From Thermococcus sp. 21S7 (GTDB lineage Archaea > Methanobacteriota_B > Thermococci > Thermococcales > Thermococcaceae), in contig NZ_SNUT01000008.1 in NCBI RefSeq assembly GCF_012027615.1, forward strand, positions 37,340 to 101,339: a stretch of 64,000 bases of DNA, written 5' to 3'. Both the position numbers and the translations under genes were made by a program. A model generated the notes under the pieces. That model was not told the DNA's origin and did not search any database. It saw nothing but the letters and a program-made list of their open reading frames with translations. Below, piece after piece: positions 62,334 through 64,000 of the stretch. Each line of letters starts with the position of its first letter. Position 1 is the stretch's first letter.

Positions 62334-63869
62334 TCACCGTATCAGTATCAGCTTTCCAGGAAACGGCTCGTAAATGTAGCCGGTGGCTATAAACTTTTCA
62401 ATCAAGTTGAGGGCGTCCCGTTCGTTAAAGCCGTTCTTCAGCAACTCACTCAGGAACTCTTCCCTGGTGACTTCTCCGAGGGGGCTTGTGGAAACGAGGT
62501 CGTGGAATATCCGAAGTGCCTTCTGGGCACGGACGTCGTAGGGGATGTAGCGCTCGTACTCCTTTTCCAGCTCCATTATAACCTCCGGCCGCTTTTTAAC
62601 GAGTTCGTCGAAGAACAAGCTCCACTCGTTCAGTATCGTATCGTCAATCTCCCTAACGTCTTTAACCGCCCTGTCGGTTACCTTTCCGTAGAACCGGGTG
62701 ATGGCCCCAAAGAGTCTGCTGTCGAGATAGAACCTCATCCCCAGGTGGAGCACGCCGCTGGGAGTCGTCAGCTTCTCGAACGTTTCTCTGTACTCTCTCC
62801 TGCCCCATCTCCTCCATTTCAGGTGCTCGTCCCTCAGTCTGCTCAGCTCCTCGTGGCTCATTGATAGATAGCGCTCCCTGTTGATGAAAATGGTCACGAG
62901 CAGGTTGGGAATCAGCTGCCGGAATTCCCTGTTCTCCTCGAAGTATGGCTTCTCCTCCCAAGGCATGAGGACAAAGGGTGTTTCGGAGATTTTGGCCAGG
63001 GGGTCTGTTGGGTTTGCCTCGACGTCCCGGGGCAGCAGACCGATCGCCCTTTTGTTCACTATATGCCCCTCGCTCCATTTCGGCACTCTCACCAGTCCCC
63101 TCCTGGAGGAAGGAGTGTAGTATCTCATGTCCGTCCAGTTGGGATTGCGTATCCGGAAATCGATGTCCAGTGCCGGGTCGATTATTTCGAGGACGGTCTC
63201 TTTTCTCAGGCGGACTTCCCACGGCAGGCTTGACTGGAAGTATTTCAGGGCCTTCCAGAGGGCTAGGAGCCCCATGTTTTCCCCGTACTTGTAGACGGTG
63301 TACTCGAAGCCCTCGCCCCATTGGGGGGCCTCGCTTCCCCAGAGGATGTACGGGACGCCGTAGAGTGAATAGATGAGGGCCTTCATCATGTCCTTGCGGA
63401 CGTAGATGGTCCTTTCGAACAGGTCAACCACCTCGCGCCTGCTCAGCGCGAACTCCCGGTAGTCCTTCCAGTACTCGGAATAGTCCCTTCCTTCGATTGA
63501 GGCGGCGTGGATCATCCTCAGGTTTCCCCAGCGGTACGCGTCCGCGATTCCATTCACCACGACGTAGCTTCCTGGCCTGACGTTCCCGCTGACCCTCGTG
63601 CCCTCCGTTGCCCGTATCACCAGATACGTCCTGAACTCGTCCCTCCCGAGCCCAGCCAGCTCCGAGGGGGAGAGGGGGGACAGGAGGTAGTACGCGGCGT
63701 CCCTGGGGGCGTTGGGGGGCTTTCTGCCCAGCAGAAAACCGGCTATCTCAACGTCCTCGCCGTTTTTAATCCGCTGGATTTTCAACTGAAACTCCCTGAG
63801 CCGTCTGCCTGGACTCAGCGGCTCCCTTGTCCTCTCCAGCATCAGCAGTTCCAGTATCTCCCTCTCCAT
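62334..63869 (-). CDS. Unknown protein, 511 aa, with an MCM-like C-terminal winged helix
   Basis: I do not recognise a named family. The N-terminal quarter is beta-rich and OB-like (TYLVIRATEGTRVSGNVR, PGSYVVVNGIADAYRWGNLR). The C-terminus, LGEVTREEFLSELLKNGF then RDALNLIEKFIATGYIYE, resembles the winged helix of archaeal MCM helicase. IYVRKDMMKALIYSLYGVP faintly recalls the MCM segment ahead of Walker A, but no Walker A or B motif is present. The ATG at 63869 is preferred because the palindromic TATA box at 63893-63900 puts a start site there. Close spacing with rnp4. Confidence 0.7.
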   Translation of the reverse strand: MEREILELLMLERTREPLSPGRRLREFQLKIQRIKNGEDVEIAGFLLGRKPPNAPRDAAYYLLSPLSPSELAGLGRDEFRTYLVIRATEGTRVSGNVRPGSYVVVNGIADAYRWGNLRMIHAASIEGRDYSEYWKDYREFALSRREVVDLFERTIYVRKDMMKALIYSLYGVPYILWGSEAPQWGEGFEYTVYKYGENMGLLALWKALKYFQSSLPWEVRLRKETVLEIIDPALDIDFRIRNPNWTDMRYYTPSSRRGLVRVPKWSEGHIVNKRAIGLLPRDVEANPTDPLAKISETPFVLMPWEEKPYFEENREFRQLIPNLLVTIFINRERYLSMSHEELSRLRDEHLKWRRWGRREYRETFEKLTTPSGVLHLGMRFYLDSRLFGAITRFYGKVTDRAVKDVREIDDTILNEWSLFFDELVKKRPEVIMELEKEYERYIPYDVRAQKALRIFHDLVSTSPLGEVTREEFLSELLKNGFNERDALNLIEKFIATGYIYEPFPGKLILIR

Positions 63870-63892
63870 CGGTGGTTTCATTGACCGTAAAG

Positions 63893-63900
63893 TTTATAAA
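63893..63900. promoter_or_regulatory. Palindromic TATA box shared by 5S rRNA and the leftward gene
   Basis: TTTATAAA within GTTTATAAAC is symmetric. It lies about 28 bases from the 5S start at 63925 and about 27 bases from the leftward ATG at 63869. Both distances are those expected from TATA box to start site. Confidence 0.6.
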
Positions 63901-63924
63901 CCCTCCGCGGCAGGTATGTATCGG

Positions 63925-64000
63925 TACGGCGGTCATAGCGGCGGGGTCACACCCGGTCTCGTTTCGACCCCGGAAGTTAAGCCCGCCAGCGATCCCGGGT
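63925..64000 (+). rRNA. 5S ribosomal RNA, 5' part (cut by window end)
   Basis: The sequence from TACGGCGGTCATAGCGGCGG onward is the conserved 5' half of archaeal 5S rRNA, with CACACCCGGTCTC, the loop region CCCGGAAGTTAAGCCCGCC and GCGATCCCGGGT. A TATA box lies upstream at 63893. About 76 of roughly 120 bases are present. No 23S or 16S gene precedes it, so this is a stand-alone 5S gene, as is usual in Thermococcales. Confidence 0.95.

Overview
The window is archaeal and almost certainly from the Thermococcales (Thermococcus or a close relative). The evidence is a set of archaeal genes that match remembered Pyrococcus/Thermococcus proteins over long stretches: archaeosine tRNA-guanine transglycosylase, sn-glycerol-1-phosphate dehydrogenase, AMP phosphorylase, RNase P protein 4, ribosomal protein S17e, Nob1, the stomatin/NfeD protease pair, tungstate transporter Wtp and a TrmB-type regulator. 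Shine-Dalgarno sites are GGTG/GGAGG-like, promoters have TATA boxes, and the elongator tRNA-Met carries an intron. All identifications come from reading motifs and from memory of the families; no search was run.

Layout. 1-12.8 kb: housekeeping genes (GT2 glycosyltransferase, PiT phosphate transporter, tgtA, tRNA-Val, trm5b, AMP phosphorylase, a MinD-like ATPase, the stomatin/NfeD pair, an AlkA-like glycosylase, coiled-coil proteins), ending in a C/D box sRNA. 12.9-21.7 kb: nob1, the pxpABC 5-oxoprolinase operon, egsA, an IMPase/FBPase, a rhomboid protease, intron-containing tRNA-Met, S17e, and a decayed IS200/IS605 tnpB tail.

21.7-37.8 kb: after a DUF835 protein comes an accessory carbohydrate locus. 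It holds GH130, a GH63/debranching-like hydrolase, a FucI/AraA-like isomerase, a PfkB kinase, a GT81-like glycosyltransferase, two Gfo/Idh/MocA oxidoreductases, a four-gene sugar ABC transporter, a TrmB regulator and a MOFRL glycerate kinase. Two near-identical 17-bp palindromes sit 13-14 bp upstream of the TATA boxes of its two main promoters. The gene content suggests uptake and turnover of a glycoside that carries glycerate, such as glucosylglycerate or mannosylglycerate; this is inference.

38-46.5 kb: a radical SAM protein, a YgjP-like metallopeptidase and a short NfeD-like protein, then a defence island. The island has type I restriction genes hsdR-hsdM-hsdS, a small membrane protein and a DUF3800 protein. 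HsdR carries what looks like an extra carboxypeptidase-regulatory-like beta-sandwich domain. 46.5-54 kb: a CoA-binding protein, a wrecked VapBC-type toxin-antitoxin locus, a Trm11-like methyltransferase, a helical-repeat protein, YjbQ, a small GTPase, an HD phosphohydrolase and a DUF234 ATPase. 54-64 kb: tungstate transporter genes with wtpA split from wtpBC by a secreted protein, TrmO, S-adenosylhomocysteinase, a cyclase-family hydrolase, a CWB2-type surface protein, RNase P component 4, a 511-residue unknown protein with an MCM-like C-terminal winged helix, and the 5' part of a 5S rRNA gene running off the end.
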